This document shows, in pieces, positions 32,338-44,368 of a DNA stretch of 64,000 nucleotides. The DNA lies in assembly GCA_030272585.1 (NCBI GenBank), contig BSYQ01000009.1, positions 2,542,001 to 2,606,000 on the forward strand, read 5' to 3'. The DNA is from Bryopsis sp. KO-2023. Taxonomy: Eukaryota; Chlorophyta; Ulvophyceae; Bryopsidales; Bryopsidaceae. The first letter of the stretch is position 1. Each line of letters starts with the position of its first letter. The translations under genes and the position numbers were made by a program. The notes beneath the pieces were generated by a model. It was not told the origin of the DNA, made no database searches, and saw only the letters and a list, made by a program, of their open reading frames with translations.

Positions 32338-34956
32338 TCATAACGAACGGCCGGATTGAAAAATATGGCCTTGCGTGGAGAGGTTCGACGTCGGCACTGT
32401 ATTTCCAATAGACGCCAGGTGCCCACCATCTTTTCTATGGTCCAGAAAAGATACGGTCGCCGTAATGTCGTCGCAGAACCTCCCATCATCAGCTTCCAGC
32501 CATCTCTGTTGTGACACCGCCACAAGTGCCTCCGCCACAAGTGCCTCCGCCGCCGAATGCGGGTCAGAAAACGACCCCACAATATTTACTGCTTCCTGTT
32601 CAAACAAGAAGACAGCCATGGATACGATTTCTCCTTGTTTCAATCGACTTGGAAGCGTCTGGAAATTGCTGGCGCGCGATACCTGAGATGAAACCACGTC
32701 CCAGACACCATCAGATGCCAAAATTATGATCTTGTCGCAGGGGGTCAAGGTGTGCCTTCGGAATTCGGGCTCAGAGGTAACTCCAACGTTGGAGTTACCC
32801 CTTTTGGCCATGGTGTCGCCGAACGATCTTGAAATCGCTAGCCCGGGCTGCGAACCATGTTTTGAAAACACACGACTGGGACCGGCTTTTGATCCTAGGG
32901 CATCGACGACCTGAAATCACCACCCCTTATGCAACAACGGATTTCGAGGTGAAGAAAACAAAAAAGGATTCTTTCCTTGCCTGAGGAAATTGGTCGATGA
33001 AAGAAGACGATGTGGCGGCCCTCCTTCTTACCATCTGGTCAACTCTTCCGCTGCATGCGAGAATGCGTCTTCTTTCTTTCGGATCGTCAGGCTTGTGGTC
33101 TCTCGACAAATCGATTGCCTGAAACTCTGGGGATCCGGATGAACGGTTCAGGGTGCGGCCAAGAACAGCGCGTGAATCACCCACCCAAGCACACAAGGCC
33201 CAGCTAGAGTCAATGACGAGTGCAACCCCCGTCGTCCCACTCCGAGACCAATCCCCACGCCTGTGGAAAAAATCATCAAAGTGTTTTATGTTATTTTTTG
33301 CACAAACGTCTCAGAAGGCTTCTCCTGTTCATGAACACTGATCACTGATAAGTGATCAGTATTTTGCTTTTATTTCGAGGTTGGCGACTCTAGCACCTAC
33401 CTGAGGCATAGATTGTTGTCGATCTTTGCGAATGTGTCCTTTATACAATTTTCCGGATCTTCACGAAGCTTGTTCCAGAGAACGCCTTCGGATCTTCTAA
33501 GTTCCGCTTGTAGCTCGTCCCTGACGGTAGTCGATGCAATTTTTCCTTTGAGGCCATGGCCATCAAAAACTCCCAGCACCGTCGTAATATCTTTCCCGCT
33601 TGGCTGCACATACAACATGCGAGAGTCAAGAACAAATCGACGCTACGGCTTAGATCCAGATCTCTGGAGAACCTCTCAGTCTTGTGTAGTCCACAAGACT
33701 ATGGAAATCCTTGCAAGGAAAATCAGGGGAGAAAAAAAATTGTCTCTGTCGTGACAGAGAAAAAACTCAGCTTCAAATTTGAAGCTGAGTTTAACTTAAA
33801 ACTTAGAAGACAAATATCAACTTACCTCAATGAGAAAGCTGTCTTGGTTCTCTTTCTTCCAAGCCTTGTTGTACCATCCTCCACATCATACGGAGGCGCA
33901 AACCAAGAATTCACCTGGCTCCCCATGTCTCTCTTCCAGGTCAAACAGCGATGGTTTGTTTCTTCCAGGAAGTCCAAATCCATCCAGTGCCTCTTTCATA
34001 GAGGTGGGCTGCAGCTGGTGGGCATCATCGCACCTGCCACACAAGGCCTCATCCTCCGAAAGTTTTGTTATCTCCTCTTCCGCAACTCCCCAGGTCTTTG
34101 TTTTCCTTGGGTTAGTTCGGGAATGGAGTGCGTCCACCAGCGACGTGGACCTTTTCTTCCCGCTCCAAGATACAGTCTTTGGCGCTGATCGCGGCTGGGG
34201 CTTCCCAGGCTGGGCTCCCTGGGGCAATCGAGGCTCAATCCTGGTCCCCGGCGTATCCACTGAACCTGTCTGAGCTCCTTGCTTTTGAGCTTTCCTGGGG
34301 TCTCCCCGATTTTGATGTGCGTGGAGGAGATGCAAACACCTGTGATTGAAACAGGGCACGTCAGAGTCGCTCCATTGGCAGCTTATTTTCGTATTTTTGG
34401 ATGGATGTTAGTGGATGGCAATAATTTCCTGGATCGAACACCTTGAGTGGTGATCATTGTCCGAACGCTTCTTCCGGAGCAGCCCGGTATGAACGCTCCC
34501 AATCGATGCATTCATACCAGGGCTCTGGCTTCTTCGGCCGACGGAAGCCGCATTGGTGGGCAATGGTCGGGATCTCAAAAGTGGAAAATGCATTTTCCTA
34601 ATAGGACGAAAAAGGTTGTTAGAATGCTGTACGCTAACGCTTTTTTTCGTTGGAAACAGCAAACAACAAGCTTCACTGGGACAGGCCTTACTCTTCCGTT
34701 TGTACCTCCCCCCGAGCGAGTTGGCAGTAGAGGCGCGTCGCTGGACTCTGGATATCTGTCTTTGAGGGGGGTGGAAGCTCGCTGGCTCAAGCTTGGACGA
34801 TGTCGAGGGACGGCGGTGTTCAAAAGTGTCGACGGTTGGCCCTTGTTCTCCTTGTGAGAGGTCTACGAGTCCATCAGAATGTATCTGACTATTGTTCACC
34901 GAACGGCAGCTGTCCCAACAATGAATCTGGATAAGAGGATGTGTGTGAGGTCTCAC
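32338..34956 (-). CDS. PP2C-type protein serine/threonine phosphatase with long N-terminal extension
   Basis: The catalytic exons, in reading order, are about 33880-33824 (KKENQDSFLIE), 33604-33401 (TTVLGVFDGHG), 33290-33020 (SGTTGVALVI, CAWVGDSRAVLG, LSRDHKPDDPKERRRI), about 32910-32690 (PGLAISRSFGDTMAK, KIIILASDGVWDVVSS) and 32600-32338 (CDDITATVSFL). These are the metal-binding and phosphate-binding motifs of PPM/PP2C enzymes, with DGHG, DGVWD and DDITA aspartates intact. About 32580-32690 is a short intron. Upstream, 34956-33890 encodes Arg/Ser/Pro-rich low-complexity sequence that I take as an N-terminal extension, but its exon structure is uncertain. An in-frame TGA lies near 33891-33893, just before the KKENQDS exon, so a splice must remove it. 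The exact start is not known. Likely a Mg/Mn-dependent signalling phosphatase. Confidence 0.82.
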
Positions 34957-36806
34957 CCGAAGAATGTGTCCTGCACTTTGACGAGTTGCTTTCGACTAGC
35001 AATACCGTCCGCTCTTGCACCAAAAAGGTCTGCTGTGTTGCCTAACCACCCTTAAAAACACAACCGTCACAAGACTGGAGTCAGACACGTCTTAACCTTC
35101 CATCTCATTTGCGATTTTGGCGTTTTCCGCAAAAGAGGCGGCGCGACTCCTTTCCTGGCACGATTTAAAAATTTCAAATGATGTTGTAATCATTGGTTGT
35201 GTGTTTTTGGGAGAGTGGGAGTGATTGCCTCCTTTTGTTGCTTTCCAATTGTTGGAATTATGTATTCTGAATACAATGAACAGAGTCTGTTCATTGTCGG
35301 AATGGTTGCGATTCGCATTGTGAGGTTTAATCCTTGGGGATTTTTTCGCATGCATGGGTGGTGGTCTCTGTGTGAAACCCACAAATATATAACAAAAAGA
35401 AAACCCTCAAACACCCACATTTAGTCAGGAAGGGACCAAAAACAAGATCTAGAACGGGGGGAAAAGGCCTGATTCGATCGATTCATACAAACGAACAGAT
35501 TAACATTACACACACAGATACAAGTGATTGTCTGTGTTATTGTTACATCAACCATGAGACGGAAGCCAATTGCATAGCAAACAACCAATTTCTTTTTAAG
35601 AATTTGGAGCGGAAACACTTTAAGAAAGGGACGAAAAAAAGAGAGACGAGTCCATCTCTGTTTTGTTGTGCTTCTCCCAAGTTGGGAAGTCGCACAACTC
35701 TGCCCCCAACTCATCATCCAGAAAAACGCGGGAATAGATCAAAGGGTGCTGTGGACGAAGGCGATCCAACAGTGCGAACAAATGTCCATGATGGACCATC
35801 ATTGATGGTCCAACCTGTATCTCCTCAGAACTCCAGTTCACCACTGTCTCGATTTTCGGCGCGGCGCCAACAAAATTTGATCATGAGTTCCATGAAATTG
35901 TTTTGCTCTGGCCACAATGACTGACAAACTTTGTGTGATCCCTGGGTGCAGTACTGCACCCACTAGTGGGGTTGGGGCTCCAAACTTTGGAGTCAGGGGT
36001 GGTTTTCCGAAGAACATTTTGTATCCACTACCTGGCAAGAAAGACTTTGCTGCAGCACAACCGCTGAAAAACATGCTCCTTGTAATCACTTTGTGGATTT
36101 CTATGCACTGTTTGCACATGAAGAGGAAATCTGTTGGCCTAAATTTGGGGGAGTGGTTCGTTCTGGAAGGAGATAGACCCCATATCGGATGGATGGACGC
36201 ATGTAGGTATACGCGTGTATCAAACCACATATTCATGGTGCGTCCAACTCACGTTTTTGAACCTGGTTGCGATTGGAAACCTTGTCCTCGGCGTCGTTTC
36301 TACTTGCGTGTCCTTGTGTGTCACGTTATTTGGGCCTTGGAGTGTTCGTCTCAACCAGATCGCGCCCAGCACAAACGAGCCCGCCCCGGCCTCCTCTTGT
36401 AATTATGATCGCCAACGTATTCTGGAGTTGCGAACACTCCAGAACATCCTGGTAGCTGGCAGACTCGCCAGACTCTGGTTTGTAGCAGACAGGTGACCTG
36501 CTCTACGATCGTCGGGAGTTCCGTCGACGAAGATAATCGCTTTCCGGTATCCGAGGCTTTCTGTAGAGATGTTGAAAATCACTTGGCTTCGGCTTCTGAA
36601 CCCTCTCTGAAAACGGAGGGAGAGGGCGGCGTGGTCACCTTCCTTGGGTTCGACTCCCGAGCGCCCTTTGTTGACAGAAAGAACTTAGCGCCGAAAAAAC
36701 ATTGAATGCCAGAAATACATGAAAGATTTTTCTAACCGTAACTGGAAGAACCCACGCACACTTAAGCGACGACTTCGTTTGACGCTTCACGTGCGCGCGT
36801 GTTTTG
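34957..36806. other. spacer with unassigned open frames and many perfect palindromes
   Basis: A plus-strand frame at 35917-36402 (161 codons) and overlapping frames at 36215-36496 (a hydrophobic run, VAIGNLVLGVVSTCVSLCVT) and 36493-36705 are open, but no conserved motif or consistent splice chain was found. Perfect inverted repeats are frequent: 35272-35298, 35792-35812, 35944-35961 (GGGTGCAGTACTGCACCC) and 35959-35970. These frames could be exons of an unknown gene or chance. Confidence 0.3.
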
Positions 36807-38268
36807 ATGATTGCAAGCATGTTTACAACCAGCGAGCTGTTTCACTTGTTCCTCGTCAGCGTTCTCATGTGGTTTCTGGAGCTGCTTTGGACGAAGAGTC
36901 GAGAGAGGAGAGAGAGGACCGGGTTGGCGAAAAAAGAGAAGGAGCTGGAGAGGAGGGAGCGCGAGCTCGCAGCGAAGGAGGTAAAGTGCATGCGTGTCCC
37001 TCTTCTGAGAATTGCGTTCGACGGATAAGGTCGCAATGCTGGGAAATCATAGCAGCGATGGGAAAAAGCCAATAGGAGCTGGTGTTCTTTTTCCCAGTGT
37101 GGTGTGCACCTCTGAACAATCGACTCGATCAATTGTTTCACCAAGAGCACCCAGTTAAAAAGGCAAACACCCATCGATCTAATGACCTGGACTGACGGGT
37201 TGGTGTGCATCTTGTTTCGTTTGATTTCAATCTTATCCTTGTGTGGTTTGAAAAGGCATCCTTTCAGATTCTGGTCGAGCTCCGAAAGACCCAGGAAGAG
37301 TGAGTTGAGATTTAAAAAAAAACAAAAAAAAAACAATGAACCAAAGCATGGATTCGAGATGGTGTAGCATTTCTGCCCCCTTTTGTTGCATTTCTGTGAG
37401 TTTTTGTGCAATGTCTTACCGGTCAGTTGCATTGCTGCAGGATTCAAAGTTCTGTCAAGTTTGGATTCAAGGAGCTAGAAAAAAGGTGCCAATTTATCAA
37501 GATGGACCTTGGGGACTTGAAGGAGGTAAGCACATGGCACCGGTTACACAGAACTTGTCTGGAATTCTTTTCACCAATTGACAAGAAGTTGTAAAAAAAA
37601 AAGATGTGGTTGGCATGCCAGGTTTAGGAGCCTTTCTTAGAATTACTCACCTCTTCCAGGGAAAAAGGTCTGGATGCTGCTGACACAATGTTTTCTTTTT
37701 TGAGGAAATTACTGTGGGTTGTTTTTCCTTAGGAGTTCCGTCAGCAGGGCCCTGGAACAGATGCCGAACGAGCAGCATGGGTTCAGGAGACGAAGGAGTA
37801 TTGTCGACGCATGGAAGAGGTACAATAGAGTTTTGTTTGCATGGCTACTTACTATTTTTATATAGTTGATCAATAAAAAAACTGATTGATTTCCACAGGA
37901 GACGCGAGGTAAATGTGAGCAAATGTGGGAAGAAGCTCAAGCCGCTGCCCAAGAATTTCAAAACGACCAGGTCAGTGTTTCATCAAAAGTTTAACAAATT
38001 ACTCATTCATTTGTGCCTGCTTGTTTTTTTTCACTGTTGACATTGATATCTCCACCATTGGGTTTGAGATTTGAAATGGATTTGTGTGATGTGTGCATTT
38101 CAGGATCGACCTGAAAGCCCTGTCTACACAGTGAGTGATTGAATTGTATTGGTACAGAATATTTCTTTCTTTCTTTTGATTTCGATTCCTGATATATGCC
38201 CAACTTTCCCTATAAAGCCTGCTGATGATGGGATGACTAAAGCTACGGATTTGTCAACTTTCGGCTAA
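36807..38268 (+). CDS. membrane-anchored coiled-coil protein, unrecognised
   Basis: Six or seven exons: first 36807-36980, then short ones near 37271-37301, 37442-37526, 37733-37819, 37900-37970, 38104-38130 and 38218-38268. Two ATGs are possible, 36807 and 36819 (MFTTSELFHLFLVSVLMWFL). One transmembrane helix near the N-terminus is followed by a long charged coiled coil (AKKEKELERRERELAAKE, then ILVELRKTQEEIQSSVKFGF, then EEAQAAAQEFQND). The tail is short and acidic, ending DLSTFG. Phases agree across every junction. It resembles in outline a type II or tail-facing tether, but no family is recognised. Get1/WRB was considered because of the helix plus coiled-coil layout, without motif support. 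Confidence 0.65.
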
Positions 38269-38539
38269 AAACAAAGAAAAACCATCAGGAATTTCTAGGA
38301 CTGAAACTCATGTGTACAGAATATATTGGTGGATGGGCTGTATTCAAAGAAAAACAGGTGCTGCATTGTAGAACAAAAACTTGGTGGTAAATTTTTCATG
38401 TGTTTATTTTTTTTCTCAGTATGGTTGCCATAGCTTCCAAGACGGCGTGGATTGAGAAGCAGTTTTTTTTCAAAGGAGATGTGGGGGACAGGTCGGCAAA
38501 AAAAGGCTCTTCATTTTTATGAGAATTGGGGGAGTGGGG

Positions 38540-39400
38540 TGGGGTGAAAAAAAACAGGGAAAGGACACTGATGTCCGATGAACACAAGAAAAAACAAGAA
38601 AAAAGAAAAAAAAAAGGGTTTTTTTTATTTTGATGGTAATTTGGGGGGGGTGAAAAAAGAAAGGACAAGCTGATGTCCCGAAAAAAAAACAAGAGAAAAG
38701 AAAAAAAAAGGGTTTTTTTTATTTTGATGGCAATTTCGGGGGTGAAAAAAGAAAGGACAAGCTGATGTCCGAAAAAAAGGAAAGAAAAAGTTTTTTTTAA
38801 CTCTGATGGGGACTTGGGAGGGATGAAAAAAAGGGAAAGAACACTGATGTCCCGAAAAAAAAACAAGAAAAAAGAAAAAAAATGGGTTTTTTTTATTTTG
38901 ATGGCAATTTCGGGGGGGTGAAAAAGAAAGGACAAGCTGATGTCCGAAAAAAAGGAAAGAAAAAGTTTTTTTTTACTCTGATGGGGACTTGGGAGGGATG
39001 AAAAAAAGGGAAAGAACACTGATGTCCCGAAAAAAAAACAAGAAAAAAGAAAAAAAATGGGTTTTTTTTATTTTGATGGCAATTTCGGGGGGGTGAAAAA
39101 GAAAGGACAAGCTGATGTCCGAAAAAAAGGAAAGAAAAAGTTTCTTTTTACTCTGATGGGGACTTGGGAGGGATGAAAAAAAGGGAAAGAACACTGATGT
39201 CCCAAAAAAAAAACAAGAAAAAAGAAAAAAAAAGGGTTTTTTTTATTTTGATGGCAATTTCGGGGGGGTGAAAAAGAAAGGACAAGCTGATGTCCGAAAA
39301 AAAGGAAAGAAAAAGTTTTTTATTACTCTGATGGGGACTTGGGAGGGATGAAAAAAAAAAAAAGGAAAAGGACACATTTATGTCAAAAAAAATCAAGAAA
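38540..39400. repeat. 175-bp tandem repeat array, about 4-5 units
   Basis: The phrase GGGGACTTGGGAGGGATGAA recurs at about 38809, 38984, 39159 and 39331, a period near 175 bp. Each unit has two related halves, each containing TGATGTCC followed by A-runs, T-runs and TCTGATGG or TTTGATGG. The leftmost half-units are more diverged. On the minus strand the array is open in one frame (Phe/Ser-rich), but this is a composition effect and not a gene. Confidence 0.85.
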
Positions 39401-40062
39401 AATGATACTATATTGGGCTTGGGTTTTTCTTATTTTCAGTTTTTCTTTTGAGGGATTAGGAAGGAGTTTTTTCCGCAAGGTTTTCTCCTTATTTACAAAA
39501 AAAAACGGCATCGTGTCACGACGGGACACCAAGAGGGTTCGAAGCCCCAATGCCTTTCTTCTATGTATTCCTTTCTTTTCCTATTATTATTCTTTTTTTT
39601 TGATGAAAATTTACAGGACACCATCATGAGCCAGCCAAAAATCCACCTCACAGAAAAGGTACTAAATTTTACGAGTGTGCATCAGCACCGTTCATTGAAG
39701 AACAAAAAGGTGGGTCGATAAATTCTCTGGTTACATGACCATTACGCCAACATTTGTTTGGGAAGAAGAAAAGATGGTGTAAAGTTCTATCAATAAACCT
39801 GCCTAGAAAACACTCATAAAAAGAATCCTTCCTTCATAACCTGTGTTCATCAAAAACCCTGCTACCCAAGCCCCCAACTTCCGAGGCAAAATCAATGACC
39901 CCACGTTTCCTGCAGAAAGAACTCTTCCAAAGAATTGACCAAAACAATCTTCCAAAGATGGAAGCTTTTCGCAATGCTGTTTACACCCACCCACAGAACA
40001 CTCACTTCCCCATTGTTCTGTCTGACATACGCTGCATTCCAACGAGTTCTTCCTCATCCATC
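39401..40062. other. spacer between the tandem repeat and the JmjC gene
   Basis: No supported exon. It is probably 3' untranslated sequence of the JmjC gene plus low-complexity DNA. Confidence 0.35.
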
Positions 40063-43000
40063 TCATTTCTTCAAATTCTTTTTCTTTTTCTTCTTCTTGC
40101 CCAAGTTTTCTTCTTTCTCAGGGCAAGACGACTCCACCAGATTTTTTCTTTTCTTCCCCTTTTTTTTCCCTCCTCCCCCCACACCTCTCTCCTTTTTCCC
40201 TCTTGTCGCTGCATCATTACCACCACTTTTACGTTTCTTTTTCCCCCCTTCGATGACCTTTTCCTTCTCTACTTCTTCTTCTTTCGCTTCCACCGTTTCA
40301 TTCCTCGCTTTCTTTTTCTTCTTTTCCTTTTTCCCTCGCTTTTTCTTCTTCTTTGGACGCTCCGGCTCATCTTCTTCCTCTTCTGGGGGAAAAACATGGT
40401 CATCTTCTTTCTCATCCACATCCAGCATTCGATTCGCCCAAGTCGATGCCCAGTAATCAGATACGTAAGGCTTCTCGAAACCCTCACTCTTTTCGGCTTC
40501 CAAATTGTTGGGGGGATGGAACCAGTAATTGAACGCAATATGACCATTGGATGAGTCATCCATGTTGAACGACGTCACTTCGTGAAACCACCCTTAGCCA
40601 AAACGCAGCAAAACGTTGAAAATAATAAGTGAGGATTTTTTTTTTTTTTTCCGAAACCGAGAAGGAATGCACTGAAAGCTTGAAAACTTATATACACAAA
40701 GTATATTAATATAAAAATAATTTAATATTAAATCATTTGGGTGATTCTCACCGGCAGGCAAATACAACATATTTCCTTCTTCCACTTCTGCGCAGCAGCA
40801 TGCGGCATCCCTGGGAAATTTTGGGAATTTTTTCTTGAGCGCCTTCCTGGATAAACTCAAATCCACTTTGGAGAAATTCGAAGGGTCTTCCTCATCCACT
40901 TCGACTTCATCCCTACAGCATGAAGGATCGAATACAAGAAAAAATAATGCAAAAAAAAAGAAAGATGGAAAAAAGATGCAACAAAAATTAACCCAAAAAG
41001 TAGCCCCCAGAGTCGCTGTGGGGACGATATGTGTATGCTGTCAAAGAATAGTGTGGATGCTCGTTGCAATACGAAACATAGATGATAATTGCTGTTTTTT
41101 CTTGATAAGAATTGCAATCATTGACAAGAAAAACTCTTGGTGGACTGGGTCTAACTGATGTTGACAGTTCATTTTATTTTTACTTTCTGTTACAAAAAAT
41201 AAAATAAATATCCCTCGAAGGAAGCAAGAAAGAAAAATATATGATGAGGGGGACCCGCTGAAAAAAAAAAGGATGCAACTACGCAACAGGCATAAAAATT
41301 TTGCCACTCACGATTTGGGCTTTTTATCGTCACCGGATGAATCCTCCTCTGAAAGAAAATGAACGAGCGATCGTTTTGAACAGCTTGAAAAAATAGCCTT
41401 AATGATCAGTGCTCCAAAAAACAAAATGAGAAAGCGATTTGAAATGGAGCACTTTCTTCTCCTTTTTATTTATCTTCTTCTTCTTTCTTTTTTTTTTAAA
41501 GGGTTTTTTATTTTGGGTGCACATATGCGACCCTACCTTCCATATTCACTTATATCATGTTTTAGATGTGTTTATATTTTCACATAACAGTTCAGCTCTA
41601 GAAAAAAACCACTTGACGAAACAAAATGATGGACACAATCCCACACCCTCCACATTGCCCTCGACATCATCAAAAAATCCATCCAATGATTTCTCCATCA
41701 AAGCGTCCAATTCCTCCTCAGCTTTTTCCATCGCTTCTTCATCCTGTTTAAGATAACCAAGAAAAAAGAAAAAACCTCACAATTTAAATTACAGCATTAC
41801 AAGTCTTTTTCCCTTTTTTTTTCTTCCCCACCAAAGAAAAAGCAAGAAAAAAAAAAGGTGACACTCACTTGCTCCGCTTCGGCGATTATCAACGCTTCTT
41901 TGGCCGCCTTCATTTTTTGGAATTCCTCGAAAGCTTCCACCAGCGACCCATCGCTCAGGGTTGGTTTTTCTGTTTCATAGATTATTCTTCCGTTTTTGTG
42001 AACTTCGGCGATTTTCCCCACCGTGTACATGCGATGGGCTTTCTCTGGAGAAAAAAGCTTGAAGCGTTTCTTCCCTTTCACAAGAATGTACAGATTATCG
42101 TGGAAATCGTGGTGCAAACCTGAAGAAGACCCTGCATCCCGACCCCCAAAAAAATGGAATATAATTTACACCAACTGGAAAAAAAAAGCAAAAAAAAAAA
42201 AATGCCCCGATTGGTGAACAAACGCCTTTGCTGCTATTATTATGCAAACAAACACACACACACATCTACTTAGTACTATTTTTTAACATTCATTTGGTCC
42301 AATTAAGTATTTTTCAATTTTTCAATTTTTTTTTTTTTTTTTGGGGGGGGGGGGGATGTGGTGCATGAAACCTACCATTTCTTGCATTTCCCATCCATAT
42401 ATTAATCTGATGTGGGACCAAGTTCCCCATCAACTCTGGCCGGAAAGGAAAATCTCCCTTGAACTCATCCAGGGGGGGAGAAATCAATTCGGGCAATCCA
42501 TCGACACCAACACAAGCCTGATGTGCATCCAGAAAAAACCACTTGAATAAATTGAGCAAATTCTTAACAGCAAGAAGGTTTTTTTTTTCATGCCATCTGC
42601 TAAATTACTGGTCTTGCTTCAGAAATACGTTTTGGAATCTAAGTCGTTTCAACCTTGCAAAATCACATTTCGACAACCTTCAAAATAATAAAAATAAAAC
42701 TAAAAAGATAACAGTGATAACACTATTAAAAGTAGGAATAATGCTGATAAAAATAATGAAAAAAAAGAAGGATTTATCATTACCTCTTGTGGCGAAAGGT
42801 ACAAGGTTTCATCCCCTTCAGCGATTTCCCCGAGGAACTCTCCGAAGTTCATGGCCATTTTTCTTCCTTTTCCAAATTTTTCTTTCGCCCCTCCCCTTTT
42901 CTCCACTTTCACTGTAACGTTTCCCTGTTAATTAGAAAAAATAAACCACAAGGATTTTCTTGAATATCCTGAAGAAAAAAACATCCTAAAAAGAACGCCA

Positions 43001-43852
43001 GCCCTGGAAGGAAAAAAAAAAGAAAAAAGAAAAACGGGAAAGATAGCACCCCATTGATATAGCTTCAACAATAAGTATAAATAAATATGGACAGGCTGCA
43101 CGGGGCATTTCAGCCTGAATGTAATACATTTTGGATATATATTTTTTTAAAAGCCAACAATGACTGCTGTAATTATCAAACTGGGGCTAGATTTCCCTCG
43201 ACAGAATTGCAGGACTGTGGAGAACAGCACTGCAGCAAAAGGGAACCTCTGGACATCACCCCACCGCTTTCTCGTTCAGATAGGCATTTTCCTTCCATCT
43301 TTTTGGTACACTCCACGCATCGTCTTTTATGTGGCCCTTGATCAACACCTTTAAATATGCAAAACACAAAAAATAAGCAAAAAAAACGACCCCCAAAACA
43401 ACAACAAAGAATTCTACAGCAAATCCACAACAAGATTGGCTATTTCTATTTATAGATGATGCTCAGTCTTATACTTTTCTCTTTTAACTAGGGGAGGAAA
43501 ATTCACCCTGTTATGTTCACAACCAACTCTAGAATTCGCTCAAGAAAAGTAGCTCAAATTAAACAACACATGCAGCGATTCCTTTTTCGTCTGGGTAACG
43601 AACCCTCGCAACAGTGAATTTGATGCAACGCTTTTCGAACAAAAAATCGGCGCCATCGGAAATTCAATCATGGAACGACAGAGATCTCGATTCCTTCGGA
43701 ACAGCCTAAGTTCGCAAGAAAAAACAAAAGGCATAACAAAAGGCCTGACGACTAATCACCGGTGTTCGGGTCGATATGAAGTCTTTCCACAGATCTTCCG
43801 GCGTCAACCAACCCGCATCGCGCACCGCGATGTCGATCATTTTGCGTTTCAT
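40063..43852 (-). CDS. JmjC-domain oxygenase, JMJ31/cupin_8 type
   Basis: About nine exons from ATG 43852 (MKRKMIDIAVRDAGWLTPED): 43852-43762, 43352-43248, 42925-42783, 42523-42377, 42121-41871, 41745-41645, 41352-41310, 40915-40751 and 40590-40063. The cupin region reads STRTP|VLIKGHIKDDAW, ENAYLNEKAVG, PHQINIWMGNARNG, then GLHHDFHDNLYILVKGKKRF, which carries the HxD iron pair (HHD). The later YLPAG|WFHEVTSF carries the second histidine, and HIAFNYWFHPPN closes the barrel. These match small Fe(II)/2-oxoglutarate JmjC enzymes such as plant JMJ31. Two features are unusual: an acidic insertion of roughly 100 residues (EEAMEKAEEELDALMEKSLD and neighbours) between the two iron-ligand motifs, and a long Lys/Glu-rich tail after the domain that may direct it to the nucleus. 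The substrate is unknown. Confidence 0.88.
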
Positions 43853-44368
43853 GTGCCGCCGTTTTTTTTCCGGAAAGAAGTTAGTATTCTGGGTGGTGCG
43901 GTTCGCTGTTCTGATCGTCCAAAGATCGAAATTGACAGCAAACCAACATGAGATCACATGGTGCAGGAGAATTGACAGCAGTCGCAGCAAAAGAGAAAGG
44001 AAAAGAAATCTCCGTCCCGCAATTTTCGCAGAGGTGGCCACAACATTCGCTCAAATGTTTCGTTATCGTTTTCAACCTCTTCCGACCATGATTTCAAAAG
44101 AGGAGGCCATTGAAAAACACTTCTTCCTTGACATTATCAGGGGCATTTTTTTTACAACAAAACGACTCCCATACTCTTTTGCGTCTTCGAATCCTCATAT
44201 TTCCCTAGCCCCCCATACCCTTCTCCCCCCCCCTCCAGTTCCGGTTTCACAGCAGAAACCAAAATTATTTGCCAGCAACTTGAAAGAAATTGAAAAGATC
44301 CCAACGATTGCCCCCCCTCCCTCCCCCCAACGATTGCAGCACTGAAAATATCGCTGTGGAAAAATTCA
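43853..44368. other. spacer between the JmjC gene and the small basic ORF
   Basis: It contains a minus-strand stretch with several cysteines (SECCGHLCENCGTEISF, 43881-44075), but no splice chain ties it to either neighbour. It may be part of a 5' leader. Confidence 0.3.

Noticed and set aside
36807-38268. Get1/WRB identity for the coiled-coil protein
   Set aside because: It shares only a membrane helix followed by a coiled coil; helix number and motifs do not match.
38396-39396. Long minus-strand Phe/Ser-rich open frames
   Set aside because: They follow the 175-bp tandem repeat with the same words in each unit; homopolymer composition keeps the frame open.
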